A stretch of 64,000 nt of DNA, taken from NCBI GenBank assembly GCA_902493515.1, contig CABUPE010000004.1, forward strand, positions 28,358 through 92,357. The letters are read 5' to 3'. A program made the translations under genes and the position numbers. Shown piece by piece: positions 25,118 to 34,002 of the stretch; within the stretch, counting starts at the first letter, position 1; each line of letters starts with the position of its first letter. This stretch comes from an uncultured Collinsella sp. (lineage in GTDB: Bacteria > Actinomycetota > Coriobacteriia > Coriobacteriales > Coriobacteriaceae). The notes beneath the pieces were generated by a model. It ran no database searches. It saw only the letters and a list, made by a program, of their open reading frames with translations, and was not told the origin of the DNA.

Positions 25118-26119
25118 CTACGCCCGCAGGTCCTTTACGCTGGAACGCTCGACCAGCACACCCGAGACAAGCGTACGGCTTCTGGAGCTCGGGGCTTCTA
25201 GGCCCGCAACGACCTCGTTGAGCGCACGGATGCCCAGCTCGCGGTGGCGAAACTTCACCGACGTCAGAATCGAGTTGGGAATCGTCTTGTAGAGTTCATC
25301 GTCGAAGCCGATCACGGACACATCGTCGGGCACACTCAGACCCTTGTCACGTAGAGCCATCATCACGCCGTTTGCCATGCAGTCGTTAGCAGCGAGGACC
25401 GCCGTGCAATCGGGCTTATCGGCAAGCACAAGGCCCGCGGCATAGCCACTATCCGCATTCCAATCGCCTTGCAGAGGCTCGGGCGGCTCAATGCCACGCG
25501 CCTCGAGTGCCGCACGCCAACCTTTCATACGACACTGGCTCGACAGCGACTCTTTCTTACCAGAGACGAAGTACACGTTCTTGTGCCCGCGATTTAAGAA
25601 GTACTCGCACGCCATGCGCGCACCACCCTCTTGGTCGTCACTAACGGTAGAGCAGGTAGGATGCTCCATCGACGTGATAATCACCGTCTTGAGGTCTTTC
25701 GGCGCCTCAAAGGTATCAAAGTCATCGACCATCTGACGCAGGTTGAAGATCATGCCATCAACAGGCAGCTGCGACATCCTACGCGCCGCTTCGGCAAGGG
25801 TCATCTTCTCCCCCGCCCGCTTTTTGATCATCGTGAGCGCAAAGCCGCGTTCTTCGGCGGCATCTGCGATACCGTCAATCATGTCCACGGCACCGCCCGA
25901 CAAGTGGAACAGCACCACGCCGATGCACCCGTAACGGCCCAACTTGAGCGAACGCGCGGCAAAGTTGGTTCGAAACCCGAGCGCCTCCATTGCCGAATGG
26001 ACCTTATCGCGTGTCGACTCTCGCACGCTACCGGGCTCGTTAATCACACGCGAAACCGTCTTGAGAGAAACACCCGCGGCAACTGCCACATCATTCATTG
26101 AGACATTTTTCTTGTCCAT
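25118..26119 (-). CDS. LacI-family regulator of module C (LacI-4)
   Basis: A 333-residue LacI regulator if started at the ATG at 26119; a GTG at 26128 has the better-placed GGAG and would add three residues. The helix-turn-helix VSMNDVAVAAGVSLKTVSRVINEPGSV is at about 6-32, the hinge RTNFAARSLKLGRYGCIGVVLFHLSG follows, and the sensor contains AANDCMANGVMMAL and VSVIGFDDELYKTI. It is the most distant of the four LacI proteins here, in keeping with its different operator (ATGACAACGTTGTCAT). It is divergent from the EIICB-C/lacG-C operon. Confidence 0.92.
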   Translation of the reverse strand: MDKKNVSMNDVAVAAGVSLKTVSRVINEPGSVRESTRDKVHSAMEALGFRTNFAARSLKLGRYGCIGVVLFHLSGGAVDMIDGIADAAEERGFALTMIKKRAGEKMTLAEAARRMSQLPVDGMIFNLRQMVDDFDTFEAPKDLKTVIITSMEHPTCSTVSDDQEGGARMACEYFLNRGHKNVYFVSGKKESLSSQCRMKGWRAALEARGIEPPEPLQGDWNADSGYAAGLVLADKPDCTAVLAANDCMANGVMMALRDKGLSVPDDVSVIGFDDELYKTIPNSILTSVKFRHRELGIRALNEVVAGLEAPSSRSRTLVSGVLVERSSVKDLRA

Positions 26120-26201
26120 CGTTGCCACTACTTCTCCAGTCGGTCTTGCATCGCTTGTTTTTTGCGTTCTAGCATACACTACCTGCCTGACTGACAAATC
26201 A

Positions 26202-26232
26202 ACCGTTTACCGGACAATATCGACCGCTCACC
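26202..26232 (+). promoter_or_regulatory. 21-bp-spaced ACCG motif upstream of EIICB-C
   Basis: ACCGTTTACCG starts at 26202 and ACCGCTCACCC at 26223, 21 bp apart with GGACAATATCG between. It stands about 170-200 bases before EIICB-C. Confidence 0.68.
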
Positions 26233-26259
26233 CGTATATCCTTGTTGCTCTTCCAAAAA

Positions 26260-26301
26260 ATGTCTTACGTTGTCATTAACGAAATGACAACGTTGTCATT
26301 T
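26260..26301. promoter_or_regulatory. LacI-4 tandem operators
   Basis: Positions 26282-26301 form a perfect 20-bp palindrome around AACGTT (half AAATGACAAC). A second, imperfect copy, ATGTCTTACGTTGTCAT, lies at 26260-26276, its centre 23 bp upstream. They sit between LacI-4 and EIICB-C and presumably bind LacI-4. Confidence 0.8.
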
Positions 26302-26404
26302 CGCAATGCCTTCCTTAAGCAGGAAGGTTTCCGGGCAGTCCTGACCATCCATCGACGACCAGTTCCATCCACATGCATCGCGCATCAAGTAGCAAAGGAG
26401 CTCT

Positions 26405-28192
26405 ATGGACGCCATCGTAAAGATGCTCGAAAAGCATCAACCGTTCTTTGAGAAGATCTCGAGGAACGTCTACCTCCAGGCCATTAAGGACGGATTCCTT
26501 GGGTGCATGCCCATCGTCCTCACCTCTTCGATCTTTCTGTTGATCGCCACCCTTCCTGGCGTAGTTGGCATCACGCTGCCCCAGCCGCTCATCGACTGGT
26601 GCAACAAGCTGTACAACTTCACCATGGGCGTCATGGGCATCATGGTTGCCGGCACCACTGCCAAGAACTTCACAGCGTCCATGAACCGTCGCATGCCCGC
26701 CGGCAAGGTGCTCAACGACGGCTCCACCATGGTGGCCGCCCAGTGCAGCATGCTGCTGCTCGCTGTTACGCAGTTCACCACCAAGTTCAACGGCTCCGAA
26801 CTTTCGGTCTTCGATTGCACCAGCATGGGCACGCGCGGTCTGTTCTCCGCCTATATCGCAGCGTTCATTACCGTGTGGGTCTATAAATTCTGCGTCTCGC
26901 GCGATCTGACCATTAAGCTGCCCAAGGAGGTCCCGGGCGCCATCGCTCAGAACTTCCGCGACATCATCCCCTTCGGTGGCGCTGTCATCATCTGCGGCAT
27001 CATCGATGTCGTCGTGCGCAACCTCATGGGCGTTCCGTTCTCCGAGCTGCTCATCAAACTGCTCTCCCCGCTCTTTACCGCTGCAGAGACCTACCCCGGC
27101 CTCATCCTTATCCAGGCAGCCACCGCGTTCTTCTGGTTCATCGGCGTCCACGGTCCTTCGATCGTCCAGCCGGGCATCGACCCCATCCGTCTTGCCAACC
27201 AGGCCGAGAACCTGCAGGTTCTCCTGGCCGGTGGTCACCCCGCCCATTCCCTCACCTTTAACATGTCGCTCGTGGGTGAGTTCGGCGGCACCGGCGCGAC
27301 GTTCATCGTGCCGCTCCTGCTGATTCTCTTTATGAAGTCCAAGCAGCTCAAAGCCGTCGGTAAGGCCTCGATTGTTCCTGTTGCCTTCGCCGTCAACGAA
27401 CCGTTGCTCTTTGGCGCGCCGATGATCCTTAACCCCTACATGCTCATCCCCTTTGTTGCCGCCGGCTGCGTCAACGTGAGTGTTGCCAAGTTCTTTATCG
27501 ACAATGTGGGCATGAACGGCTTCTCCTTCGTGGTGCCTTGGGCTACCCCTGCCCCCATCGGCATCTTCATCACCACAAACTTCCAGCTTATCGCCCTGGT
27601 ATTTGTCGCGATCATCATCTTGCTGGACGCCATCATCTACCTGCCGTTCTTGAAGGCATACGATAAGCTACTCTGCGACCAGGAGGCCGAGCGCGCCGCC
27701 GAGCTGGGTCTCGAGTCCGATGGTGCTGCCGCCATCGCCGCCAGCACCTCTGCGCCCGCTGTCGAGCAGACCGCCGCTGTCACCACTGCCGCCGAGCCGA
27801 CCGCCGCTGCCGCCGACAGCAAGCCTGTCGCCGATCAGCCCGAGCCCGCCGCCGACGCATCCGCTAAGAAGGACGTCGACGGTCTGAAGGTCCTCGTCCT
27901 GTGCGCCGGCGCCGGCACCTCTGCCATGCTCGCCAACGCCATCAAGGAAGGTGCTGCGCAGACCGGAGAGAACATCGCTTCCTCCGCAGGCGCCTATGGC
28001 CAGCACACTGCCATCATGGGTCAGTACGACGTTATCGTGCTCGCCCCGCAGGTTCGTAGCTACTACAACGACATGAAGGCCGACACTGATCGTCTGGGCA
28101 TTAAGCTGCTCGCTCCCCGCGGTAAGGAATATATCGACCTTACTCGCGACCCCGCTGGCGCCATCAAGTGGCTCCGCGAGAACCTCGACTAG
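26405..28192 (+). CDS. PTS lactose-type EIICB fusion, module C
   Basis: A 595-residue transporter. EIIC (to about 420) carries FIGVHGPSIVQPGI and AFAVNEPLLFGAPMILNPYMLIPF; an unusually Ala/Pro-rich linker (about 425-490) joins EIIB, with VLVLCAGAGTSAMLANA and phospho-Cys500. The ATG at 26405 follows AAAGGAGCTCT. The downstream lacG-C, 75 bases away, defines its likely cargo as a beta-galactoside taken up as the 6-phosphate. A hairpin at 28207-28233 lies between the two. Confidence 0.94.
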   Translation: MDAIVKMLEKHQPFFEKISRNVYLQAIKDGFLGCMPIVLTSSIFLLIATLPGVVGITLPQPLIDWCNKLYNFTMGVMGIMVAGTTAKNFTASMNRRMPAGKVLNDGSTMVAAQCSMLLLAVTQFTTKFNGSELSVFDCTSMGTRGLFSAYIAAFITVWVYKFCVSRDLTIKLPKEVPGAIAQNFRDIIPFGGAVIICGIIDVVVRNLMGVPFSELLIKLLSPLFTAAETYPGLILIQAATAFFWFIGVHGPSIVQPGIDPIRLANQAENLQVLLAGGHPAHSLTFNMSLVGEFGGTGATFIVPLLLILFMKSKQLKAVGKASIVPVAFAVNEPLLFGAPMILNPYMLIPFVAAGCVNVSVAKFFIDNVGMNGFSFVVPWATPAPIGIFITTNFQLIALVFVAIIILLDAIIYLPFLKAYDKLLCDQEAERAAELGLESDGAAAIAASTSAPAVEQTAAVTTAAEPTAAAADSKPVADQPEPAADASAKKDVDGLKVLVLCAGAGTSAMLANAIKEGAAQTGENIASSAGAYGQHTAIMGQYDVIVLAPQVRSYYNDMKADTDRLGIKLLAPRGKEYIDLTRDPAGAIKWLRENLD

Positions 28193-28206
28193 TTCCTCCC
28201 TCTGTT

Positions 28207-28233
28207 GGTGCCCGGATCCCCAGTTCGGGCACC
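28207..28233 (+). promoter_or_regulatory. Intercistronic hairpin between EIICB-C and lacG-C
   Basis: GGTGCCCGGA pairs with TCGGGCACC; the following bases are TCTCCC, without a T run. It occupies the same place as the hairpin of module A. Confidence 0.55.
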
Positions 28234-28267
28234 TCTCCCTATTCGTATCCCACAGAAAGGATGACTC

Positions 28268-29689
28268 ATGACCAACCCCATGCAGTTCCCCGACGGCTTT
28301 GTGTTTGGCGGCGCCACCGCTGCTTACCAGGTTGAGGGCGAGACCCGTACGCACGGCAAGGGCAAAGTGCCCTGGGACGATTTCCTGGCTGCTCAGGGTC
28401 GCTTCTCCCCCGATCCCGCAAGCGATTTCTACAACAAGTACCCGGTCGATATCGACCTGTGCCAGCGCTTCGGCATCAACGGTATCCGCGTCTCCATCGC
28501 TTGGAGCCGTATCTTCCCCAGTGGCACCGGCGAGATTAACCCCGAGGGCGTCGCTTTCTATCACGAGCTTTTCGCCACCTGCAACAAAGCTGGCGTTATC
28601 CCCTATGTCACGCTCGATCACTTTGACACGCCCGAGGCCTTCTACCAGAACGGCGGCGAGGGCTTCCTGACGCGCACGACGATCGACGCCTTTGTCGAGT
28701 ACGCCAAGTTCTGCTTTGCCGAGTTCACCGAGGTCAAGCACTGGTTTACCTTTAACGAGATTCCCGCGACCGCCGAGGGCAGCTTTATCGTCGGCAACTG
28801 GCCGCACGGCGAGAAGTATCGCCTGGACAAGGCCTTCCAGCTTATGCACAACATGATGGTGGCCCACGCCAAGGCTGTCGTCGCCTTCCATGAGGGCGGC
28901 TTTGAGGGCGAGATCGGCATTGTCCAGAACCTGGAGCCCAAGTATCCCCTCGATCCCAACAGCGCTGCCGACTGCGAGGCCGCCCGCATGGCCGACGTCA
29001 TCAACAACCGCTGGGTGCTCGACGCCACCTTCCGCGGCCACTATGCAGCCGACACCATGGAAGCCGCAACCAAGCTGGCCCATATCGCCGGCGGCGAGCT
29101 CGACGTCCGCGACGAGGACATCGCCGCGCTGACCGCCGCGCTCCCCTACAACGATTGCCTGGGCGTCAACACCTACAAGTGCCAGTTCCTGCGTGCCGCC
29201 GAGGGCGAAAACGACATCAACCACAATGGCACCGGCGACAAGGGCTCCTCGCGCTGGTTCCTCAAGGGCGTGGGCGAGTCGTGCGTGCGCGAAGGCGTAC
29301 CCACCACCGATTGGGACTGGATCATCTATCCCGAGGGCCTGTACGACCTGCTGCTCCGCATTAAGAACGATTACCCCAACTACAAGAAGATCTACATCAC
29401 CGAGAACGGCATGGGCTATAAGGACGACTTCGAGGATGGCTTTATCGATGACGCCCCTCGTATCGACTACATGCGTCAGCATCTCGCGTGGATCCTCAAG
29501 GCAATCGACGGCGGCGTAAACGTCGACGGTTACTTTGTGTGGTCGCTGCAGGACCAGTTCTCCTGGACCAACGGCTACAACAAGCGTTATGGCCTGTTCT
29601 ACATCGACTTTGAGACCCAGAAGCGCTATCCCAAGGCGAGCGCGTACTGGTACAAGAACGTCGCGGAGACCGGCCTGCTTATGGCCTAA
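28268..29689 (+). CDS. lacG: 6-phospho-beta-galactosidase, GH1, module C
   Basis: A 473-residue GH1 enzyme very like copy A (FPDGFVFGGATAAYQVEGETRTHGKGKVPWDDFLAAQGRFSPDPASDFY). Acid/base Glu164 is in FTFNEI, nucleophile Glu379 in ITENGMGYKDD, and SWTNGYNKRYG holds the phosphate-binding Ser, Lys and Tyr. The start at 28268 follows GAAAGGATGACTC, a far better site than copy A has. It hydrolyses the phosphorylated product of EIICB-C. The near-identity of the first 60 residues with copy A suggests a fairly recent duplication. Confidence 0.95.
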   Translation: MTNPMQFPDGFVFGGATAAYQVEGETRTHGKGKVPWDDFLAAQGRFSPDPASDFYNKYPVDIDLCQRFGINGIRVSIAWSRIFPSGTGEINPEGVAFYHELFATCNKAGVIPYVTLDHFDTPEAFYQNGGEGFLTRTTIDAFVEYAKFCFAEFTEVKHWFTFNEIPATAEGSFIVGNWPHGEKYRLDKAFQLMHNMMVAHAKAVVAFHEGGFEGEIGIVQNLEPKYPLDPNSAADCEAARMADVINNRWVLDATFRGHYAADTMEAATKLAHIAGGELDVRDEDIAALTAALPYNDCLGVNTYKCQFLRAAEGENDINHNGTGDKGSSRWFLKGVGESCVREGVPTTDWDWIIYPEGLYDLLLRIKNDYPNYKKIYITENGMGYKDDFEDGFIDDAPRIDYMRQHLAWILKAIDGGVNVDGYFVWSLQDQFSWTNGYNKRYGLFYIDFETQKRYPKASAYWYKNVAETGLLMA

Positions 29690-29713
29690 CTTTTGCCGCA
29701 TACCCCCTGTCGG

Positions 29714-29760
29714 CCGCATGCGAATCCCTCCACGGGTTCGCATGCGGTCTTTTTGTTTTT
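29714..29760 (+). terminator. Terminator of module C
   Basis: CCGCATGCGAATCCC pairs with GGGTTCGCATGCGG (one bulge), followed by TCTTTTTGTTTTT. Confidence 0.9.
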
Positions 29761-29779
29761 GGTGAGCCCGTGCGGACCG

Positions 29780-29919
29780 TTTATCTCGATCTGTAACATC
29801 TAGCAGGGATTTTCAATCCTAACTGTTATAGATTTAGACGAACGGGCGACCAGGGCTGAAAGATCTCAATCTGTAACACGTAGCCCACTTTTAACCGTCT
29901 AACTGTTACAGATCAAGAC
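29780..29919. repeat. Palindromic GTCTC...GAGAC repeat, two units
   Basis: Units at about 29780-29843 and 29863-29919 with TCTCGATCTGTAAC / GTTATAGATTTAGA and TCTCAATCTGTAAC / GTTACAGATCAAGA arms. Here the array lies between two genes read in the same direction (lacG-C and fic), so it is not confined to convergent gene ends. Confidence 0.85.
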
Positions 29920-29973
29920 AATAAGATAGTCAAATCCGAACTTTCCAAGCAGTTATGAACCATGGTTTCCAGT

Positions 29974-30048
29974 TTTCGGTATCACGAACATACTTTCGGT
30001 ATCATTTAATGGTATTATGATATCGAAAGTATGTTCGTGATACCGAAA
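29974..30048. promoter_or_regulatory. 31-bp inverted repeat upstream of fic
   Basis: Positions 29974-30004 and 30018-30048 are inverted copies over 31 bp with one mismatch, around a 13-base AT-rich loop. Within them TTTCGGTATCA occurs twice forward and twice inverted (one with a single change), so four operator-like units are packed in 75 bp. The right arm ends 8 bases before the fic start codon and overlaps its ribosome site (AAAGGAG). It should act at the promoter or at translation initiation. Confidence 0.85.
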
Positions 30049-30056
30049 GGAGCCGC

Positions 30057-31271
30057 ATGCGCCAGTTCGATTACACCACAGTCCCAGCGGAACTCGAAGC
30101 AACTCCAATCACCAACCTCCTCCTCTCGATACGCGAGCATAAAGGCCGTCAGCTTGCTCTGAGTCAAGTCAAACCCGAGCTTCTATCGTCCCTAATGGAG
30201 GAGGCTAAGATCCAAAGCACCCGATCCTCCAACGGACTTGAAGGAATTGTTACCACCCAAAAAAGACTCAAAGCGATCATGGCGTATTCCGCCAAGCCAA
30301 GCTCCCGCGCAGAGGAAGAAATCGCTGGATACCGAGATGTGCTGTCGCTTATTCACGAGCAACACGATTCCATTCCCGTAACGCCATCGGTCATTCTGCA
30401 GTTGCATCGTGACCTCATGGCGCACACGGCAATCTCGTATGGAGGCCATTGGAAAGATGGCGATAACGAAATCGTCTCCATTGACGATCAAGGTAATCGA
30501 TTTGTGCGCTTTAGGCCCCCTTCGGCTCTAGCAACCCCGGGACTTATTAAAGAAGCCTGCCAGTCCCTCAACGATGCTTTATCTCGCCAAGTTTGCGATC
30601 CCCTCCTTATATCGCTCCGCTTTATCTTCGATTTTGTTAGCATTCATCCCTTCAACGATGGCAATGGCAGGATGAGCCGGCTCCTTACAACGCTGCTGCT
30701 CGAAAAGACTGGATACGATGTTGCGCGTTACATCAGCATCGAACGACTTATTGAAGACAACAAAGCGCTTTACTACAACGCCCTCGCTGCAAGCTCCACT
30801 GGATGGAATGAAAATCAAAACACCGAAGTACCCTTTATCCGTTTCATGCTCGGAACAACCCTGGCCGCCTACCGACAGCTCGAGCAGCGTACCTTAATTG
30901 AATCAAGCACTCGTCCCATGTCGAAGCAAGCGCGCATCACTGTTCTATTTCAACAGAGACCCGGCGTCATTAAGAAATCCGACATCCGGTCCAGCTGCCC
31001 CGATATCAGCGAGGTAACCGTTAAACGAACCCTCGGCCAGCTTGTTAGTTGCAGCGCAATCGAAAAAACAGGAGCGGGTCGTTCGACGGGCTACATACTC
31101 AAAGACGTCCATGCTCTAGAACTATTCTTGCAAGCCACAATACCCGATGGCGAGGCCGCAATAACAAAAGAGGCTTCAAAGGATAAGCTCCTTGGACGTG
31201 TAAACCACGCCGAGGATGAAAGCAGAGAAGGGCTCTATGAAGACTACGATTCATTCTCAAGGGACATATAG
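30057..31271 (+). CDS. Fic-family protein with C-terminal winged-helix region
   Basis: A 404-residue Fic/DOC protein. HPFNDGNGR at 197-205 is the full catalytic Fic motif (HPFx(D/E)GNGR), so it should be able to transfer AMP or a related group to a target hydroxyl. An N-terminal Fic_N-type part holds TRSSNGLEGIVTTQKRL; the S/T-x-x-x-E-G-like element SSNGLEG fits the self-inhibitory helix of class II Fic proteins. Residues about 290-345 (ARITVLFQQRPGVIKKSDIRSSCPDISEVTVKRTLGQLVSCSAIEKTGAGRSTGYIL) look like a winged helix. The ATG at 30057 follows GAAAGGAGCCGC. The large inverted repeat before it suggests autoregulation. Confidence 0.93.
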   Translation: MRQFDYTTVPAELEATPITNLLLSIREHKGRQLALSQVKPELLSSLMEEAKIQSTRSSNGLEGIVTTQKRLKAIMAYSAKPSSRAEEEIAGYRDVLSLIHEQHDSIPVTPSVILQLHRDLMAHTAISYGGHWKDGDNEIVSIDDQGNRFVRFRPPSALATPGLIKEACQSLNDALSRQVCDPLLISLRFIFDFVSIHPFNDGNGRMSRLLTTLLLEKTGYDVARYISIERLIEDNKALYYNALAASSTGWNENQNTEVPFIRFMLGTTLAAYRQLEQRTLIESSTRPMSKQARITVLFQQRPGVIKKSDIRSSCPDISEVTVKRTLGQLVSCSAIEKTGAGRSTGYILKDVHALELFLQATIPDGEAAITKEASKDKLLGRVNHAEDESREGLYEDYDSFSRDI

Positions 31272-31394
31272 ACGAGATACGGAGTCTAGTCATATCTCAG
31301 AATAGCCTCATCCTTGTTGCCCAAAGTTATTTGCACGTCATTGTGAAGCGGTAACCCCGCGCTGGCAAGGGCAAAAGTCCTCCTGCTGCGCTAG

Positions 31395-31790
31395 CTAGCA
31401 AATGACCTGCGTGTGCTCCTCGATGGCGGCGCGATCCTCGGCGGTAATACCCGGCTCGCACACCACGGCGTCCAAATTGTCCAAGCGGCAGAAGGTGTAG
31501 AAGTCGCGCTTGCCGATCTTGCTGGAGTCGGCGATCAGATAGCGCGCATCGGCCTTGCTAAAGGCGAACTGCTGGATGCGGCCCTCGTCCATGTTGGACG
31601 TGGACACGTCGCCGTCCAGAATGCCGTTGGCACCGATAAACGCCGTGTCAATCCCTAGTGCGCGCAGGGTATCCTCGGCCATGGGGCCCACAAAGGCGGC
31701 GGTGCGGCGACGGTACATGCCGCCCACCGGGCACAGCTCGCAATCCTCGCGCGCCTCGAGCAGGCTAAAGGCCGAAAGCGAATTGGTCAC
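31395..31790 (-). pseudogene. Truncated deoR copy (C-terminal half only)
   Basis: The translated 131 residues (NSLSAFSLLEAREDCELCPVGG... to EEHTQVIC) match the C-terminal half of the DeoR protein at 35988-36752 almost residue for residue. Similarity stops abruptly at 31790/31791, in the codon before the shared VTNSLS stretch, and no DNA-binding domain precedes it. No ribosome site stands upstream. The 50 or so bases after the stop also match between the copies (AAAGTCCTCC, CTAGCAAAT). This is a duplication remnant about 4.6 kb from its intact source. Confidence 0.88.
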
Positions 31791-31882
31791 ATAGATGGAA
31801 GACAGTTTGTCGGTGACTCGGAGAGCGCCAATGCGATCTCACGACGGTTGCGCGCATTGTCTCAATTAGATACTCAACGAAA

Positions 31883-31917
31883 TACGGCCCCGCAGCTCAA
31901 TAAGCTGCGGGGCCGTA
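31883..31917 (-). terminator. Terminator of EIICB-D
   Basis: TACGGCCCCGCAGCT pairs with AGCTGCGGGGCCGTA around a 4-5-base loop. On the minus strand it is followed by TTTCGTTGAG. Confidence 0.85.
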
Positions 31918-31952
31918 CCATACACCGACGAATCAACGACGAAGTGCATCCA

Positions 31953-33647
31953 CTATTTGGCCAGCTCCTGAACGATCCAGTCAATTGCACCTTCGGGATC
32001 GTTGGTAAGGTCGATATACTCCTTGCCCCTTGTGGTGAGCAGTTTAATTCCAAGGCGATCGGTATCGGCCTTCATAGCGTCATAGTACATGCGTGCCTGG
32101 GGCGCCAGAACAATCACGTTGTACTGATCCATCGTCTCATAGTGGCTTCCGTACGCACCGGACTGAGAAACCAGATCGATACCCTTAGCAGCGGCACCTT
32201 CGCGAAGAGCATTTGCCAAGAGAGTCGAAGTGCCGGCACCCTGGCAAAGCACAAGCACGCGGATCTGCTCCGCCTTGTCCTTTACCGCCTCGAGAGCTTT
32301 TGCGACATTTTCCTGTGCGGCAATAGCATCTGCATCCGAGGTTCCTGCAGTCTCCTTTGCAGACTCTTCCAAACAAAGCTGATGGTCATACGCCTTGCAG
32401 AACGGATAGTAGATCACAAAGTCAACGACCAACAGCACTGCCATCAATACGAGAGAACGTAGATCGAGACCCGTGGTGAGGAATGCACCGATTGGGCCGG
32501 GAAGCGCCCACGGCATGGTATACATGGGGGCGTTCATTCCAATGACGTCAATGAAAAATTTACCGATAATGGCGTTGACCATAGGAGCCACTAGGAAGGG
32601 CACGAACATATAGGGATTGAGAACAATCGGCATACCGAAGATAACGGGCTCGTTAACTCCAAAAATCACCGGGATAATCGATGCCTTGCCCATGGCTTTA
32701 AGCTGCTTGGAGCGCATAAACATGATCAGGATAATAGGAACGATGAACGTGCAGCCAGAACCGCCCAGACCGCCGATGAAGCTTGTAAAGTCCTGCGTGA
32801 GAGCAATTGACGGGTGTCCACCTGCTTGGAAAACCTCAAGATTGGTAACGGTATTGCCGTAGAGCGCAGCATTGATCGGACTCATGACAACCGAAGCACC
32901 GTGGATACCCATAAATTGGAAAAGCGCGACCGCGCCTTCGATAAGCGCCATGCCAGGATAGGTGTCGACCGCGGAGAACAGCGGCGAGATGAGAGCGGAT
33001 ACCAAATTGGCGAACGGCACAGCAAGCAGCTTGCGGCTCGCAAGATCGATAAAAGCGCACGCAAGGATCGAAAACCCAAATGCAAAGATATCGCGAAAAC
33101 TCTGCGCAATAGAGCCAGGGACCTCTTTGGGAAGCTTGATCGTCACATTATGGCTAATGCACACCTTATAGATATTAACGGTCAAGAATGCGGCTACGAA
33201 CGCAGCGAGAAAACCCTTGGTTCCCATATAGCCGGTTTCAAAAACAGATGTATCTGCTCCGCCAATCGAGACAACATCGTTCGTCACCGATAGCAAGAGC
33301 ATGCCGCACATGGCACAAACCATGCACGAGGTGGGGTTGAGAGATTTACCCGAAGGCATGCGACGGTTCATCGACATGGCAAGTGAGCTCGCCGTGGTGC
33401 CGGCCACCATAATGCCAAGAAGTCCCATGGTATATGCATAGATTTTATTGAAGAAATCCAGCACCTCAGACGGAAGCGTGATGCCTACATAGGCAGGGAG
33501 CGTCGAAAGAAGAAGGAACAGGCTCGAGAACAGCACAATTGGCATATTCGAGAGAAAGCCATCCTTAATCGCCACCAGATAAATGTTCCTCGAGATTTTG
33601 TCGAAGAGAGGCTGGTGTTTTTCAAGGAATTTGACGATAGCGTCCAT
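31953..33647 (-). CDS. PTS lactose/cellobiose-type EIICB fusion, module D
   Basis: A 564-residue EIICB with MDAIVKFLEKHQPLFDKISRN at the start. EIIC shows FMGIHGASVVMSPI, GGSGCTFIVPIILIMFMRSKQLKAMGKASIIPVIFGVNEPVIFGMPIVLNP. The linker is shorter than in modules B and C, and the EIIB motif VLVLCQGAGTSTLLANAL gives phospho-Cys468. The ATG at 33647 follows AAAGGATGTGTT. No GH1 gene accompanies it; instead it faces an unrecognised TIM-barrel-like protein and a GntR regulator. The cargo sugar is therefore uncertain and need not be lactose. Confidence 0.93.
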   Translation of the reverse strand: MDAIVKFLEKHQPLFDKISRNIYLVAIKDGFLSNMPIVLFSSLFLLLSTLPAYVGITLPSEVLDFFNKIYAYTMGLLGIMVAGTTASSLAMSMNRRMPSGKSLNPTSCMVCAMCGMLLLSVTNDVVSIGGADTSVFETGYMGTKGFLAAFVAAFLTVNIYKVCISHNVTIKLPKEVPGSIAQSFRDIFAFGFSILACAFIDLASRKLLAVPFANLVSALISPLFSAVDTYPGMALIEGAVALFQFMGIHGASVVMSPINAALYGNTVTNLEVFQAGGHPSIALTQDFTSFIGGLGGSGCTFIVPIILIMFMRSKQLKAMGKASIIPVIFGVNEPVIFGMPIVLNPYMFVPFLVAPMVNAIIGKFFIDVIGMNAPMYTMPWALPGPIGAFLTTGLDLRSLVLMAVLLVVDFVIYYPFCKAYDHQLCLEESAKETAGTSDADAIAAQENVAKALEAVKDKAEQIRVLVLCQGAGTSTLLANALREGAAAKGIDLVSQSGAYGSHYETMDQYNVIVLAPQARMYYDAMKADTDRLGIKLLTTRGKEYIDLTNDPEGAIDWIVQELAK

Positions 33648-33831
33648 AACACATCCTTTCATGATTCCCGGGCACACAACGATTTATCCGGACTCAACCG
33701 TCGTCGTCCCCGTTTGTATCCACTTATGTAAGTGAATACGTTCTTGTGCGAAATGTAATATCATTTGCGCGATTTGTCATAACCAATTCTTTTTCCGCTT
33801 TTTCGATATGTCAAGAATTCAAATACTTATT

Positions 33832-33917
33832 CGGTGAACGGTAGTTGATTAATATAAGGTTTTCCCAGCTAAAGGCTATTTTTCCGAGCAGTACAATAAG
33901 TTTGCAACCGTTCACCG
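33832..33917. promoter_or_regulatory. Inverted ACCGTTCACCG half sites in the divergent module D promoter
   Basis: CGGTGAACGGT at 33832-33842 and ACCGTTCACCG at 33907-33917 are inverted copies of the half site seen in the 21-bp-spaced motifs, here 65 bases apart between EIICB-D and the 34003 gene. The 355-base gap is AT-rich and holds no gene. The TTG/TAT-rich stretch around 33930-33955 is a likely promoter for the rightward operon. Confidence 0.55.
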
Positions 33918-34002
33918 ATTGGATATAACATATTGAATATATTGTTGTAACAATATTAGAGACAATGTCACAAGCCTGTCGTTCTAGTCAAAGGAAGTAA
34001 CA

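Noticed and set aside
27668..29743. 691-codon minus-strand frame spanning parts of EIICB-C and lacG-C
   Set aside because: It crosses two well-supported plus-strand genes and their hairpin; composition is typical of antisense translation.
31848..32462. Plus-strand frame opposite the 3' end of EIICB-D
   Set aside because: Overlaps a terminator hairpin and the EIIB domain on the other strand; no ribosome site or domain.
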